The notes beneath the pieces were generated by a model. That model was not told the DNA's origin. It did not search any database and was given only the letters and a program-made list of their open reading frames with translations. Positions 27,752 through 37,076 of a DNA stretch of 64,000 nucleotides are shown here, one piece after another. Origin of the DNA: Phycisphaerae bacterium. Lineage in GTDB: Bacteria > Planctomycetota > Phycisphaerae > UBA1845 > Fen-1342. Position 1 is the stretch's first letter; the number at the start of each line of letters is the position of its first letter. The position numbers and the translations under genes were made by a program. The stretch lies in NCBI GenBank assembly GCA_028279405.1, contig JANQNU010000084.1, forward strand, positions 1 through 64,000, in the 5' to 3' direction.

Positions 27752-28402
27752 GTGACTGCTCATTTCGTCAACCTGCTGGACGAGCTTCGTCGGCGATCGC
27801 TGCGCATTGCGAGCCAGGTGGAGGATATGCTCCAGGAGGCTTGCGAGTGTGTCTTTCAGCCGGTGGAGACGCTTGCGGAGCGGGTGATTCAGCGCGACGC
27901 CGAGATCGACCGTGAGGAGGTCGCTGTCGAGGGGGAGGTCATTCGGCTGATGGCCTTGTACCAGCCGGTGGGTGCCGACCTGCGGCTGCTGTTCACGATC
28001 CTGAAGGTCACCAACGACTTGGAGCGAATCGCGGATTGCACGGTCAACCTCGCTGAGCGCGCGCGCCACAAGGAGGTTCAGGAGCTGGCACGCCGAAGTG
28101 AGTTCATGCACGAGCTGTGTCCGCTGGTTCGCCGATCGCTGCGGAACGTCGTGCACGCGTACGCGAACGAGGCGGAGGACGTGGCGCGCCGTGTGATCGA
28201 GGACGACCAGAACGTGGACGATCTGTTCGGACGGGTCGTGAAGGAGGTCGTCGCGATGGCGCCGAATGAGCCGGACCGGATCGCGGGCCATCTGGACCTG
28301 CTGTCGATCGCCAAGAACCTGGAACGAATCGCCGATCATGCCACGAACATCGCCGAGGACGTGATCTTCCTGCTGACGGGCGCCATCGTTCGGCATCAGT
28401 AG
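27752..28402 (+). CDS. phoU: Phosphate signalling/transport accessory protein PhoU
   Basis: GTG 27752, 216 aa, the usual length. Two PhoU repeats are visible, each with the metal-binding pattern: 'ILKVTNDLERIADCTVNLAER' and 'LSIAKNLERIADHATNIAEDV'. It represses the Pho response and modulates the transporter under phosphate sufficiency. The 143-nt gap after pstB is longer than elsewhere in the cluster, so phoU may have its own promoter; a TAGAAT at about 27672 is a weak -10 candidate. No phoB/phoR follows. Confidence 0.95.
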   Translation: MTAHFVNLLDELRRRSLRIASQVEDMLQEACECVFQPVETLAERVIQRDAEIDREEVAVEGEVIRLMALYQPVGADLRLLFTILKVTNDLERIADCTVNLAERARHKEVQELARRSEFMHELCPLVRRSLRNVVHAYANEAEDVARRVIEDDQNVDDLFGRVVKEVVAMAPNEPDRIAGHLDLLSIAKNLERIADHATNIAEDVIFLLTGAIVRHQ

Positions 28403-28415
28403 ATGTTCGGTACCG

Positions 28416-29570
28416 TCACCGTGCGGTCCGTCGCAGTCGGGCTCCGGGCAGGCGTTGGATCAGCCCTTTGAGTTCGAGCCCGGTGAGCGCCGCGAGCGCT
28501 TCGCCGGCCGGCCGATCGATGCGAGCGAGCACGATCTCCTGCAATATCTCTTCGGTGCCCACCAGTTGCAGCAGTTGCGCTTCGCACGCATCAAGCGCGA
28601 TCGCAGGCGCGCTCGATTCCGCGAGCGTTTGGACGGGTTCATCCGGGCGGATGCGCGCGCCGGGCGCTGCGATCTGCTTTCCGAGGTCGCCGAGCTCGAC
28701 GAGGATGTCCTCGAGGCTGGTGACGAGCTTGGCGGCGCTGTCGCGAATCAGCGCGTTGGTCCCCTGGGCCATCGGCTCGAGCAGCCGACCGGGAACGGCA
28801 AACACCTCGCGGTTGTACTCATTTGCCAATCTCGCGGTGATCAGCGCACCGCTACGATCGGCGGCTTCGACGACCAGCGTCCCCAGTGTCATGCCGGCGA
28901 TGATCCGGTTTCGTGCGGGAAAGTTCTGTGCGCGAACGGCCGTCTTCAGCGGCAGCTCGGACACCCAGGCGCCGTTCTCCAGAAGACGTTCCGCGAGGCC
29001 CTGGTTTTCCGGCGGGTAGATCTCCGTCAAGCCGCGCCCCATGACCGCGACCGACCGGCCGCCGACGTCTACCGCGCCGTGATGGGCGAATGCGTCGATC
29101 CCCCGCGCCATCCCACTGACGACCGTAAACCCGATCCCGCCGAGCAACTCGCCGAAACGACGTGCCTGCTCGCCGCCGTATACCGAGCACTTCCGACTAC
29201 CGACGATTGCGAGCGCGACCTGGTCGGTATCACGAAGCGTCCCGCGGACATAGAGCACGATCGGCGCGTCGGGAATCTCGCGCAGGCCGCGCGGATACTC
29301 GTCGTCCGCACGACATAGAATCCGCACGTCGTGCTCGGCACAGGCGTTGACCTCGAGCGCGATTCCGGCATCGTCCCGCGCCCGCGCGATCGAATCGGCA
29401 CGCTTTCGGCCGATACCCGGCACACACTCCAACTCGGCGACCGGTGCCGCCAACGCCCGCTCGGCATCGTGAAAATGTTCGAGAATCCGCGAAAAGAGAA
29501 TCGGTCCGACACCGTCCACCAGCGCCCAGCGCAGGTAGGATTCTGCGACCGTCGAAAGTACGCTGCCCAT
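28416..29570 (-). CDS. dprA: DNA processing protein DprA
   Basis: ATG 29570 gives 384 aa. The N-terminal helix-hairpin-helix region ('LECVPGIGRKRADSIARA') precedes the Rossmann-like DprA core with 'AIVGSRKCSVYG', 'VVSGMARGIDAFAHHGAV' and 'SELPLKTAVRAQNFPARNRIIAGM'. It ends in a winged-helix-like C-terminal domain (about 310-384, 'ILQEIVLARIDRPAGEALAALTGLELKGLI'). DprA loads RecA onto incoming single-stranded DNA in transformation. It converges with phoU with 13 nt between the stops. Confidence 0.95.
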   Translation of the reverse strand: MGSVLSTVAESYLRWALVDGVGPILFSRILEHFHDAERALAAPVAELECVPGIGRKRADSIARARDDAGIALEVNACAEHDVRILCRADDEYPRGLREIPDAPIVLYVRGTLRDTDQVALAIVGSRKCSVYGGEQARRFGELLGGIGFTVVSGMARGIDAFAHHGAVDVGGRSVAVMGRGLTEIYPPENQGLAERLLENGAWVSELPLKTAVRAQNFPARNRIIAGMTLGTLVVEAADRSGALITARLANEYNREVFAVPGRLLEPMAQGTNALIRDSAAKLVTSLEDILVELGDLGKQIAAPGARIRPDEPVQTLAESSAPAIALDACEAQLLQLVGTEEILQEIVLARIDRPAGEALAALTGLELKGLIQRLPGARLRRTAR

Positions 29571-29695
29571 CGAGTTCCCCGCATGATAATGCTCACCCGG
29601 TCCGCGACCGGTCAACACGTCTAAATGTTAATCGAATTGATAATGAGTGCGAACGCGTTGATCTTCGCGAATGGGCATGGCTCGTACCGCGTGCC

Positions 29696-29724
29696 GGTGC
29701 CCCACCCCATCTCGGGTTGGGGAC
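29696..29724. repeat. Single arm of the double-hairpin element
   Basis: GGTGCCCCACCCC / ATCTC / GGGTTGGGGAC: one imperfect hairpin arm of the same kind as copies A-E, 74 nt left of copy B. The surrounding gene-free stretch 29571-29929 holds only this arm and copy B. Confidence 0.7.
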
Positions 29725-29797
29725 GGACCGTCACTTGCGTAGGAGGCGCATGAAAGGCGTGATGGATTGCCGCCACAGGCTGAAACTGCGGGCGATT

Positions 29798-29878
29798 TGG
29801 TGCCCCAGGGTTCTACCCTGGGGGGACACATTGGCTTGCTGCGAACAAGTCCCCCACCCTAAAAGGGCGGGGGCACCA
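29798..29878. repeat. Double-hairpin intergenic element, copy B
   Basis: The left arm is identical to copy A (TGGTGCCCC + AGGGT-TCT-ACCCT + GGGGGGAC). The right arm is GTCCCCC + ACCCT-AAA-AGGGC + GGGGGCACCA, with one mispaired position. The spacer shares ACA...TTGCTG with copies A and E. Located between the start of dprA and the stop of the AraC-type regulator, both on the minus strand. Confidence 0.85.
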
Positions 29879-29929
29879 CGCAACTGGGACATCGCCTTCG
29901 TGCTTCTTGTTCACGCACAAGCGCGTTGG

Positions 29930-30826
29930 CTACTCGCTGGCGAGCGGCAAGTAGATCTCGGTGTACAGGTCTTCGGGTTTCGTATCCATCGGCGAGTTGC
30001 GGTAGAACTCCATCGGCGGCGCGGCGCGCAACTCGCGGCCGCTCGCGGGTAACCACTCGCCGATGAGGGCTCGGTAGACATCGGGCAGCTTCTCATAGGG
30101 TCCGCGATGGACCGCGACGGCACACGCACCGCCCGCGAGCGTCTGAAAACCGATCTCGCCTTCCGGCTCGAAGTCAGGCCGCACCGAAATGCACGCGTCA
30201 GCCCTGAGCTTGTCCGGCGGCGTCACCTCGGGATCGTCGTGATACACGCCGATACTGGACACACCGGGACCGATCAGGCCGCGCGGCCCGGCCCAGCCCA
30301 TTAGCTTTTGGAAAGCGGCTCCAACTTCGTGATACGGACCGACGTGGCGCATGAACGCCACCGGAACGGGATCGATCGTTTCGATGCGAACATCCACGGG
30401 CGCACCTCCTTTGTAAGGCTCGAATGTCAGTGTTTCCGGATTCGTTTCGTAGTGGACGCGATTGGCCACGGGCGGCATCGCCGCCTGGTGGCCGCTGCGG
30501 TAGTCGGACGGCGACGCACCAAACATCGTGCCAAAGGCACGTGTGAACGCCTCATGCGTTTCGTAGCCGGCCTGGAACGCGATGCTCGTCACCTTCGCGT
30601 CGGTGTGCTTCAAATGCACGGCTGCCCGCTCGAGCCGCAGCCGACGGATGTGTTCCTTGACGCTCTCGCCGACGATACTGCGGAAGATGCGGTGAAAGTG
30701 ATATGGAGAAAAGTGGGCAACGTGCGCCAGCGACTCGAGATCGAGGGCCTCATCGAGATTCCGCTGAATATGGACCAGGACCCGCAGGATCCGCTCGTGA
30801 TAGGTAGACTGTGTTTCCGATCTCAT
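29930..30826 (-). CDS. AraC-family regulator fused to a GyrI-like effector-binding domain
   Basis: 298 aa from ATG 30826. Residues about 8-110 are two AraC helix-turn-helices ('LESLAHVAHFSPYHFHRIFRSIVGES' and 'VTSIAFQAGYETHEAFTRAFGTMFGASPSDYR'). Residues about 125-298 are a GyrI-like/Rob C-terminal ligand-binding domain ('VDVRIETIDPVPVAFMRHVGPY', 'RPDFEPEGEIGFQTLAGG', 'AVAVHRGPYEKLPDVYRALIGEWL'). Such proteins respond to small lipophilic compounds and often control efflux or detoxification genes; no such target is next to it. Confidence 0.93.
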   Translation of the reverse strand: MRSETQSTYHERILRVLVHIQRNLDEALDLESLAHVAHFSPYHFHRIFRSIVGESVKEHIRRLRLERAAVHLKHTDAKVTSIAFQAGYETHEAFTRAFGTMFGASPSDYRSGHQAAMPPVANRVHYETNPETLTFEPYKGGAPVDVRIETIDPVPVAFMRHVGPYHEVGAAFQKLMGWAGPRGLIGPGVSSIGVYHDDPEVTPPDKLRADACISVRPDFEPEGEIGFQTLAGGACAVAVHRGPYEKLPDVYRALIGEWLPASGRELRAAPPMEFYRNSPMDTKPEDLYTEIYLPLASE

Positions 30827-30910
30827 GGTGGTCAGCGTAGCCGCTCCTCATATCGCGTGCTTGACCGTTTTTGCGAACTTCCCGCGCGTCGAGCCGGCGT
30901 CGGTCGCTGC

Positions 30911-30938
30911 TTGCCTCCGAAAGCCGTTCGGCTATGAT
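30911..30938 (+). promoter_or_regulatory. Sigma-70-like promoter just upstream of a start codon
   Basis: TTGCCT (30911-30916), 16-nt spacer, TATGAT (30933-30938). The expected start of transcription (about 30945) falls at the ATG of the next gene (30946), implying a leaderless mRNA. Confidence 0.45.
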
Positions 30939-30945
30939 TACCGGA

Positions 30946-31392
30946 ATGCGGAAAGTGCCCCCCGAGAGCCTCGTTCGACTGCTGGCGACCAGCGCGCTTT
31001 TGCTGGTTGGCGCCGGACACGCGGGTGCGTTCCCGTGGCTGAGCGAGGTACCGGCCACCGTCGAGCCGGCCGAAGAGCCTTCGCCGGCAAACGATGAGGG
31101 CAAACCCGAATCGGGTCCGACGCCGGTAAGCTTCCTGGGGGCCATGCCGGATGTCGCCAAGCCCGAGGGAACCCAGTCTGAGCGGACGCCGGGGCGCGTC
31201 CGTACCGTAGAGCCCGAGATTCCGTCGACGGGCAACGGTGATTCGGTCAGCGATACTGCCTTTCTGCCAACCATAGGGCAGCCCGCGTTCAATACGCTTC
31301 GCGTGGGGCTGTTGCCGGGCGTCGCCGAGCGCGAGCACCGGCCACCGACAGTTCGCTACTGCCAGCTGCCCAATCCACCGCCTGCCGGTTGA
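30946..31392 (+). CDS. Small secreted protein of unknown function
   Basis: 148 aa from ATG 30946 (ATG 30934 is the alternative). A signal peptide (LVRLLATSALLLVGAGHAGA) is followed by a low-complexity Pro/Glu/Ser-rich mature part of about 115 residues with one Cys. No domain recognised. No SD is seen before 30946, in keeping with the possible leaderless start. It lies between the AraC-type gene (divergent) and secDF (same strand, 118 nt downstream). Confidence 0.6.
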   Translation: MRKVPPESLVRLLATSALLLVGAGHAGAFPWLSEVPATVEPAEEPSPANDEGKPESGPTPVSFLGAMPDVAKPEGTQSERTPGRVRTVEPEIPSTGNGDSVSDTAFLPTIGQPAFNTLRVGLLPGVAEREHRPPTVRYCQLPNPPPAG

Positions 31393-31510
31393 AGTATGCG
31401 CGCCCGGGCGTTGACGCGCGGGTGCTGCAATCGCGATCGACCGCACGCACTCTCTCTTTGCAATTGACGCAACACGTATCTGTTCTCTGCTTTGCTCGAG
31501 GATCGTATCC

Positions 31511-34500
31511 ATGTTTGAACGCAATCTGGCCCAGAAAGTCGCCATCATCCTGGTAGTCGCCGTCGTGGCATTGCTATTTCTCGTTCGGGTCGACGGCGAT
31601 TCCGGCCTGTCCCTGAATCTCAAGCCGGGTCTCGATATCGCCGGCGGCGTGTCGATGATCTACGAGATCAACGACGAGGGTCTCGGAAACGACAACGTCG
31701 CGGAAGAGATGATCAAGCTGTTGAAACAGCGCGTCGACAAGGACGGCGTGCTCGATCTGGTGTGGCGTGGCGTGGGCCGCAACCGGATCGAGGTCCAAAT
31801 GCCGCTGCCACCAAAACGCACGCTGCAGTTGAAAGAGGGCTATTCGTCCGCCCTGGAAGAACTCTTCGAGGACGTTGTAAAGCCGTCGGACGTGGAGCGC
31901 ATCGCCCGGCTGCCGGAGGACCAGCGTCGGTCCGAGGCTGAGCGGGTGGCGAAGGGCGTCGTGAAGGACCTGCCCAAGCAGGTCGACGCGATTCTCACGG
32001 CTGCGCAGCGATACGACGACTATCGGGCCGCGATCGAGAAGTTGAACGCGGCGCCGCCCGCCGACGACGATGCAGAGAACGGCGCGGTGTCGCAGGCTGA
32101 ACTCGACGTCCGCGACGCGCAGGAGCTCTGGCAGGACGCGAAGGACGCGGTACTCGCGATGAACCTTGACCGCACGCGCTTTCAGGACACGCTGCAGATG
32201 GCCGGAGGCTCGGACATTCGCAACGCGAGCCTGCAAGAACTGACAGGCATCGACGTCAAGTCGAAGCGGAGCATCGATGAGGCGATCGAAGCCGTCAACG
32301 TCGACGAGTATCCGCTCGGCCGCAACATTCTGGAGGTCGTCCAGCGATTCGATACCTGGCGCAAGAGCAAGGGTAAGCTCGACAGCGCGGCGGACCTGCA
32401 GCGGCTGCTGATGGGTGCCGGCGTGCTCGAGTTCCGGATCCTGGCGGAGCCCAGCCCCGAGAATCAGGCCAAGTATGCCTCGCTGCGCCGGCAGCTCGCC
32501 GAATTCGGGCCGACGAAGCGCGACGGCGAGTACGGCTGGTTCAAGATCGACAACCCGATCGGCTTCTTCAGCCTCAACTCGCCTGCCGAGCTGGCGGAAT
32601 ACAACTACCTGCAGGATCCGTCGATCGTCGTCGACAAGCGCGGCAACGATTACTACGTTCTGGCACACATGAGCGCCGAGAAGGGCTTGCTGCATACCAA
32701 GGGCAAGTCGTGGCAGCTGCGTCGGGCGATGATCGGCAACGACAACATCGGCCGCCTGGCGGTAAACTTCGAACTCGACGCGCTCGGCGGTCAACGGTTC
32801 GGCGAACTGACCGGCCGCAACATCGGTCGCCGACTGTGCATCATGGTGGACGACATCGCATACTCGGCGCCCAATATCGAGGGCCGGATCACTACGCAGG
32901 GAATCATCCGTGGTGACTTCAGCGTCGAGAAGGTGCAGTATCTGGTGGGGACGATGCAGGCCGGCTCGCTGCCCGCACGGCTGAAGGAGACGCCGATCTC
33001 GGAACGGACGATCGGTTCCAGCCTGGGTGAACAGAACCTGCGGCAATCCACGTACGCCGCGCTGTGGGGGGTCATCCTGGTCGCGGTGCTGATGCTGGTG
33101 TACTACCTGTTCGCGGGCGTGGTCGCCAACGTCGCGCTGCTGCTGAACATCATCCTCGTACTCGCCTCGATGGCCGCCCTCGAGGCGCGGTTCACGCTCG
33201 CAGGAATCGCCGGTGTGATCTTGACGATCGGTATGGTCGTCGACGCCAACGTGCTGATCTTCGAGCGGATGCGCGAAGAGAAGGAACGCGGATCGACACT
33301 GCGGATGATCATCAAGAATGGGTACGACAAGGCCCTGTCCACGATTATGGACTCGAACATCACGACGCTGCTGACATGCATCATTATCTACAACGTCGGC
33401 AGCGAAGAAATCAAGGGCTTCGGCCTGACGCTCGGCTGCGGGATCGTGCTGAGTCTGTTCACGTCACTTTATGTCAGCCGCACACTGTTCTCCCTGCTGA
33501 TCAAGTACCGCCTGCTCAAGGAAGTGCCGATGCTCAAGCTCGTCGGCGTGCCCACGATCAACTGGTACGGGATGCGCAAAGTGTTCATTCCGGTCTCGGT
33601 GACCGTGATCGTGGTCGGCATGGGGGCTTTGCTGACACGTCCGTCCCGTGATCTGCTCGACGTCGAGTTCATCGGCGGCGTCAGCGCTGAATTCGCACTT
33701 GTCGAGCCGACGCAGACCGAATCTGAGATTTCGGGACCGTTGACGGAGTTCAGCGAGCAGCTGAAGGCTGATGTCGACAAGGTCGCGGCCGCGACGGTCG
33801 AGGCGACCGAAACGCCGGCGACCTATCGCGTGACGATGGGCGATCTGCCCGCCGGGCTGGTCGCCGCGATCGTGCATGAGCCGCTCGAAGACAAGAACTG
33901 GCTGGCGCGTGGCGGGATCAGTCCGCAGACCGGAGCGCGGGCCGTCGAGGTCACGCTCCAGCAGGACATTCCGGCAAAGGATCTCGAGGACTTCGTGCGA
34001 TCGGTCGCGCGCACGCGCACCGAGGGTACAGTCGAACAGGCCGCCGACAATCTCGCCCAGGCCAACCTCGGTACCGTGCTCGAAGCCGGCATGACCGAGA
34101 AGGGCCGCTACTGGAACATCACGACGACCGAACGGAACAAGCGACTCGTACAGTACGCGCTCGAACAGTCGCTCGGCGATCGGCTGGAGCGCCAGCCGCG
34201 GATCAACTTCAACTTCCGCGGTCAGGACGGCCACGCGTATGTCATTACCGACTCGCGATTGGAAACCGTGATACCGACCCTGCCGGGCGGCGCGGGCGAT
34301 GACATTACCGACTTCCAGGGCGGCGCCGCGATGTGGCTCGACGAGCTCTCCCCGCCGGCATCGTTGCCTGAGTTGACCAGCCGCATCAAGAACATGCGGC
34401 TGCAGCCCGGCTATCAGGACTTTCCGTATCGCGACTTCCGCGTGGTTGGCGTTACCGAATCCGATCGCAAGGACCGTGACGGAAACCCGCTCTATTCGAG

Positions 34501-35236
34501 CGTGGTTGTGACGGTCGTCGACCAGTCGTACCGCTACTCCGAGAACCCGGAAAGCTGGATCAGCCAGTTCGCGCAGAAAGAACGTGAACTGGTCACGGCG
34601 GCGCTCGGAACGGAGCAATCGCTGCGGCGTGTTTCACAGTTCAAGCCGCAGATCGCTGCGCAAGCGACGCAGCGCGCGATCATTGCGCTGGTCCTTTCCT
34701 GGGCGATGATCATCGGCTACCTGTGGGTTCGGTTCGGGCGTCCGGTATACGGCATCGCCGGCGTCGTCGCGTTGATCCACGACGTCCTGATCGCACTCTC
34801 ATTCCTGGGCATTGCCGGCATCATCGGCGGCCAGGGGCGCTTCGGAGAGTTCCTGCTGATCGACGATTTCAAGATCAACATGACGATCGTGGCGGCGTTC
34901 CTGACGATCATCGGTTACTCGATTAACGACTCGATCGTCATCTTTGACCGCATCCGCGAGATGCGCGGCCGCCTGGGCATTGTTACGCCGAAGATCATCA
35001 ACGACGCGATCAACCAGTGTCTCTCGCGTACGATCATGACCAGCGCCACGACCTTCCTGGTGCTGCTCATCATGTACGTCTTCGGCGGAAGCAGCATCCG
35101 CGGGTTCAACTACTGCATGCTGATCGGCGTCATTACCGGTACGTACTCTTCGATCGCGATTGCATCGCCGCTGCTGATCTGGGGCTCGAAGGTCATCGAG
35201 TCAAAGCCGGTGCCGACGGCGCCTGCCACCGCCTAG
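31511..35236 (+). CDS. secDF: Fused protein translocase subunit SecDF
   Basis: 1,241 aa. ATG 31511 follows GAGG by about 10 nt. The SecD half starts with a membrane segment and 'LNLKPGLDIAGGVSMIYEI', has a large periplasmic P1 region, and a membrane bundle with 'GMVVDANVLIFERMREEKERG'. A further membrane segment near residue 693 starts the SecF half, which ends in a bundle with 'GYSINDSIVIFDRIREMRG' and 'MTSATTFLVLLIMYVFGG'. The protein uses the proton gradient to pull secreted proteins out of SecYEG. The fusion is common in planctomycetes and some Firmicutes. The periplasmic part of the SecF half (about residues 715-1055) is about three times the usual size. It would support export of the many lipoproteins and surface proteins encoded here. 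Confidence 0.95.
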   Translation: MFERNLAQKVAIILVVAVVALLFLVRVDGDSGLSLNLKPGLDIAGGVSMIYEINDEGLGNDNVAEEMIKLLKQRVDKDGVLDLVWRGVGRNRIEVQMPLPPKRTLQLKEGYSSALEELFEDVVKPSDVERIARLPEDQRRSEAERVAKGVVKDLPKQVDAILTAAQRYDDYRAAIEKLNAAPPADDDAENGAVSQAELDVRDAQELWQDAKDAVLAMNLDRTRFQDTLQMAGGSDIRNASLQELTGIDVKSKRSIDEAIEAVNVDEYPLGRNILEVVQRFDTWRKSKGKLDSAADLQRLLMGAGVLEFRILAEPSPENQAKYASLRRQLAEFGPTKRDGEYGWFKIDNPIGFFSLNSPAELAEYNYLQDPSIVVDKRGNDYYVLAHMSAEKGLLHTKGKSWQLRRAMIGNDNIGRLAVNFELDALGGQRFGELTGRNIGRRLCIMVDDIAYSAPNIEGRITTQGIIRGDFSVEKVQYLVGTMQAGSLPARLKETPISERTIGSSLGEQNLRQSTYAALWGVILVAVLMLVYYLFAGVVANVALLLNIILVLASMAALEARFTLAGIAGVILTIGMVVDANVLIFERMREEKERGSTLRMIIKNGYDKALSTIMDSNITTLLTCIIIYNVGSEEIKGFGLTLGCGIVLSLFTSLYVSRTLFSLLIKYRLLKEVPMLKLVGVPTINWYGMRKVFIPVSVTVIVVGMGALLTRPSRDLLDVEFIGGVSAEFALVEPTQTESEISGPLTEFSEQLKADVDKVAAATVEATETPATYRVTMGDLPAGLVAAIVHEPLEDKNWLARGGISPQTGARAVEVTLQQDIPAKDLEDFVRSVARTRTEGTVEQAADNLAQANLGTVLEAGMTEKGRYWNITTTERNKRLVQYALEQSLGDRLERQPRINFNFRGQDGHAYVITDSRLETVIPTLPGGAGDDITDFQGGAAMWLDELSPPASLPELTSRIKNMRLQPGYQDFPYRDFRVVGVTESDRKDRDGNPLYSSVVVTVVDQSYRYSENPESWISQFAQKERELVTAALGTEQSLRRVSQFKPQIAAQATQRAIIALVLSWAMIIGYLWVRFGRPVYGIAGVVALIHDVLIALSFLGIAGIIGGQGRFGEFLLIDDFKINMTIVAAFLTIIGYSINDSIVIFDRIREMRGRLGIVTPKIINDAINQCLSRTIMTSATTFLVLLIMYVFGGSSIRGFNYCMLIGVITGTYSSIAIASPLLIWGSKVIESKPVPTAPATA

Positions 35237-35402
35237 GCTGCAGGATCGGCACTCCGACAGCCGTGAGGACGACGATCTCGGGCGCGTTCCGTGATGGGCG
35301 CGCCCGTCGACCTTGTCCGCGAAGGATGCGACAAAGCACAGTCGGGCCGCTACGCTAGCGCACGGACCACATGCCCCTGTCGAACTGACCAGGAGGACGA
35401 TC

Positions 35403-36236
35403 ATGCCGCCGGCGTCATATGGACCGTTGGACGCGTTGAACGACCCCAGCGCACGGCACGCGATCCTTACCCATTTCCCGGTCGTGCTGTCGATCGGCGT
35501 TCTGCTGCTCACGATCGCTTCAGCGGCGATGAAGGGTGCCAATCGCACGCTTCGAACGACCGCGCTGGTAGCAAGCGTGTTGTTGCTGATATCGGCGCTG
35601 GTCGCGGTTCGCAGCGGCGACGCTGCCGAGGCGGCCGTCGGCAACATCCCGCAGGTCGCGCGCGATCTCGTTCACGAGCACGAGGAGCAAGCGGAGCGGG
35701 TTTGGCTCTTTGCACTGGCGATCGTGCTCGCGGTGGCAACGGGGTGGGCCAAGCCGCGCCGCGCACCGCTGCTCTCTTCGATCGCCGCTGCCGTTGTCGC
35801 GTTAGTCTCGGTCGGGTGGATCGGACAGACGGCGCACCACGGCGGAACGCTCGTCTATGTGTATGGCGTTGGGACGCCGAAACCGTTGGCGGATGCAGAC
35901 CTGCGTTCGGACGAGGAGAAGGCTGCTGGATTCGCTGATGTACGGATCGCGCACTTCGTCACGAAGGTTCAACCCCTACTGGACGAGCACTGCCAGGGTT
36001 GTCATGGCGGGGAAGACCCGCCTGCGAACCTGGATCTGACGTCGATCACTTCGATTCTCGAGGGTGGCGACACCGGCCCCGCGGTGATTCCTGGAAAGCC
36101 GAACGAAGGTGTGCTGATGCGAGCGCTTTCCTACGAGGACGAAGAGATCGCCATGCCGCCGGACGAGAAGCTCAGCGACGATGCGATCACCGCGATCGCC
36201 GCCTGGATTCGCGACGGCGCCGTCTGGACAGAGTAA
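35403..36236 (+). CDS. Membrane protein with C-terminal c-type cytochrome domain
   Basis: 277 aa from ATG 35403 with AGGAGG 7 nt upstream. The N-terminal ~150 residues have four hydrophobic segments with conserved His ('HAILTHFPVVLSIGVLLL', 'IGQTAHHGG'), resembling the DUF2231 membrane domain. The C-terminal part has one haem motif CQGCH (residues 197-201) and the sequence 'MPPDEKLSDDAITAIAAWIRDGAVW', the pattern of planctomycete-type cytochromes. It is probably a membrane-anchored electron carrier with the haem outside. The haem would be attached by the ResB/CcsA pair encoded next to it on the other strand. Confidence 0.85.
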   Translation: MPPASYGPLDALNDPSARHAILTHFPVVLSIGVLLLTIASAAMKGANRTLRTTALVASVLLLISALVAVRSGDAAEAAVGNIPQVARDLVHEHEEQAERVWLFALAIVLAVATGWAKPRRAPLLSSIAAAVVALVSVGWIGQTAHHGGTLVYVYGVGTPKPLADADLRSDEEKAAGFADVRIAHFVTKVQPLLDEHCQGCHGGEDPPANLDLTSITSILEGGDTGPAVIPGKPNEGVLMRALSYEDEEIAMPPDEKLSDDAITAIAAWIRDGAVWTE

Positions 36237-36248
36237 CCCGTCGCGGCG

Positions 36249-37055
36249 CTATGCGTCTTCGAAGCGCGCCGAACGTAGCAACTCGAAGAACCCGTCACGA
36301 TTGGCATTCATCGTGTCTGCCGGACCGACGGCCTTGAAGAACCAGGGCCCTTCGGGCGTTTCCACGACCGCTGCGAACATGCGATAGCTATCCTGCGGCT
36401 CGACCTTCGGCATCATCGGCATCGGTGACGGCGCATAGCGGCCGGCGACGTCGAGCACGGTGACCTTCAGGCTGTTGGCCTCGAACGATTCGACGACGGA
36501 GTTTTCTTGCCCGAGCGGATTGCCGTCGGAATCGGTGAACATGCCGCGCCAGCGATCCAGGTTGGCCGTCACTGATCCACCTTGCCCGGCGCCGAAATAG
36601 AAGACGATCAACTCACCGTCGCTCGAGCCGTCCTCCACCTTGGGAATGGCGAACTCCGCTTTGCGCATCATCGTGTTCTTCGGTCGGCGGTAGCGCCAGT
36701 TGTCGGGAGCCTCGTACCGCAGCTTGGGCTGCGCCTCGGAGACTGCCGGATGGCCCGCCGGCACGTTTGCGGCCGGATTCGGCGTCGCGCTGGCAGTGAT
36801 CGGCGGGTGACCGCTGGGGAGCGCCGCCTCGGCATTGTCAGGCGCCGGCCGGTTTCCTTTAACAAGCGACTCGATCGCCGCGCGTTCGCTGTCGCTGACC
36901 TGAACGGCGGTGTCCGACTCCGCGCCGACCGTACTCGTTTGGGCCCCTTCATCGGATGCCCCGCGCCCTCCGCGGTCGCAGCCGACCGGTCCAAACGCCA
37001 CCACCGCGAGTCCTGCCATTCCGGCCGTTACCATCATCCATCGACGCCGACTCAA
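36249..37055 (-). CDS. Lipoprotein of unknown function in the cytochrome c maturation cluster
   Basis: 268 aa. TTG 37055 is the likely start: GGAGG lies 7 nt before it, and the nearby ATG is out of frame. Signal peptide with lipobox PVGC. After a Pro/Ala-rich linker, residues about 125-268 form a compact domain ('YEAPDNWRYRRPKNTMMRKAEF', 'GELIVFYFGAGQGGSVTANLDRW'). This looks like a small beta-rich domain seen in other planctomycete lipoproteins, but I cannot name it. It is the third gene behind resB-ccsA (21-nt gap), so it is likely co-expressed with them. Confidence 0.78.
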   Translation of the reverse strand: MSRRRWMMVTAGMAGLAVVAFGPVGCDRGGRGASDEGAQTSTVGAESDTAVQVSDSERAAIESLVKGNRPAPDNAEAALPSGHPPITASATPNPAANVPAGHPAVSEAQPKLRYEAPDNWRYRRPKNTMMRKAEFAIPKVEDGSSDGELIVFYFGAGQGGSVTANLDRWRGMFTDSDGNPLGQENSVVESFEANSLKVTVLDVAGRYAPSPMPMMPKVEPQDSYRMFAAVVETPEGPWFFKAVGPADTMNANRDGFFELLRSARFEDA

Positions 37056-37076
37056 ACCATCACCTCCGCCCGTCGA

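Noticed and set aside
31574-33046. 490-codon minus-strand frame inside secDF
   Set aside because: Shadow of the high-GC third positions of secDF; no SD, no motifs, and SecD is certain on the other strand. The same holds for other long antisense frames, for example 1005-1799, 20248-21261 and 33464-34618.
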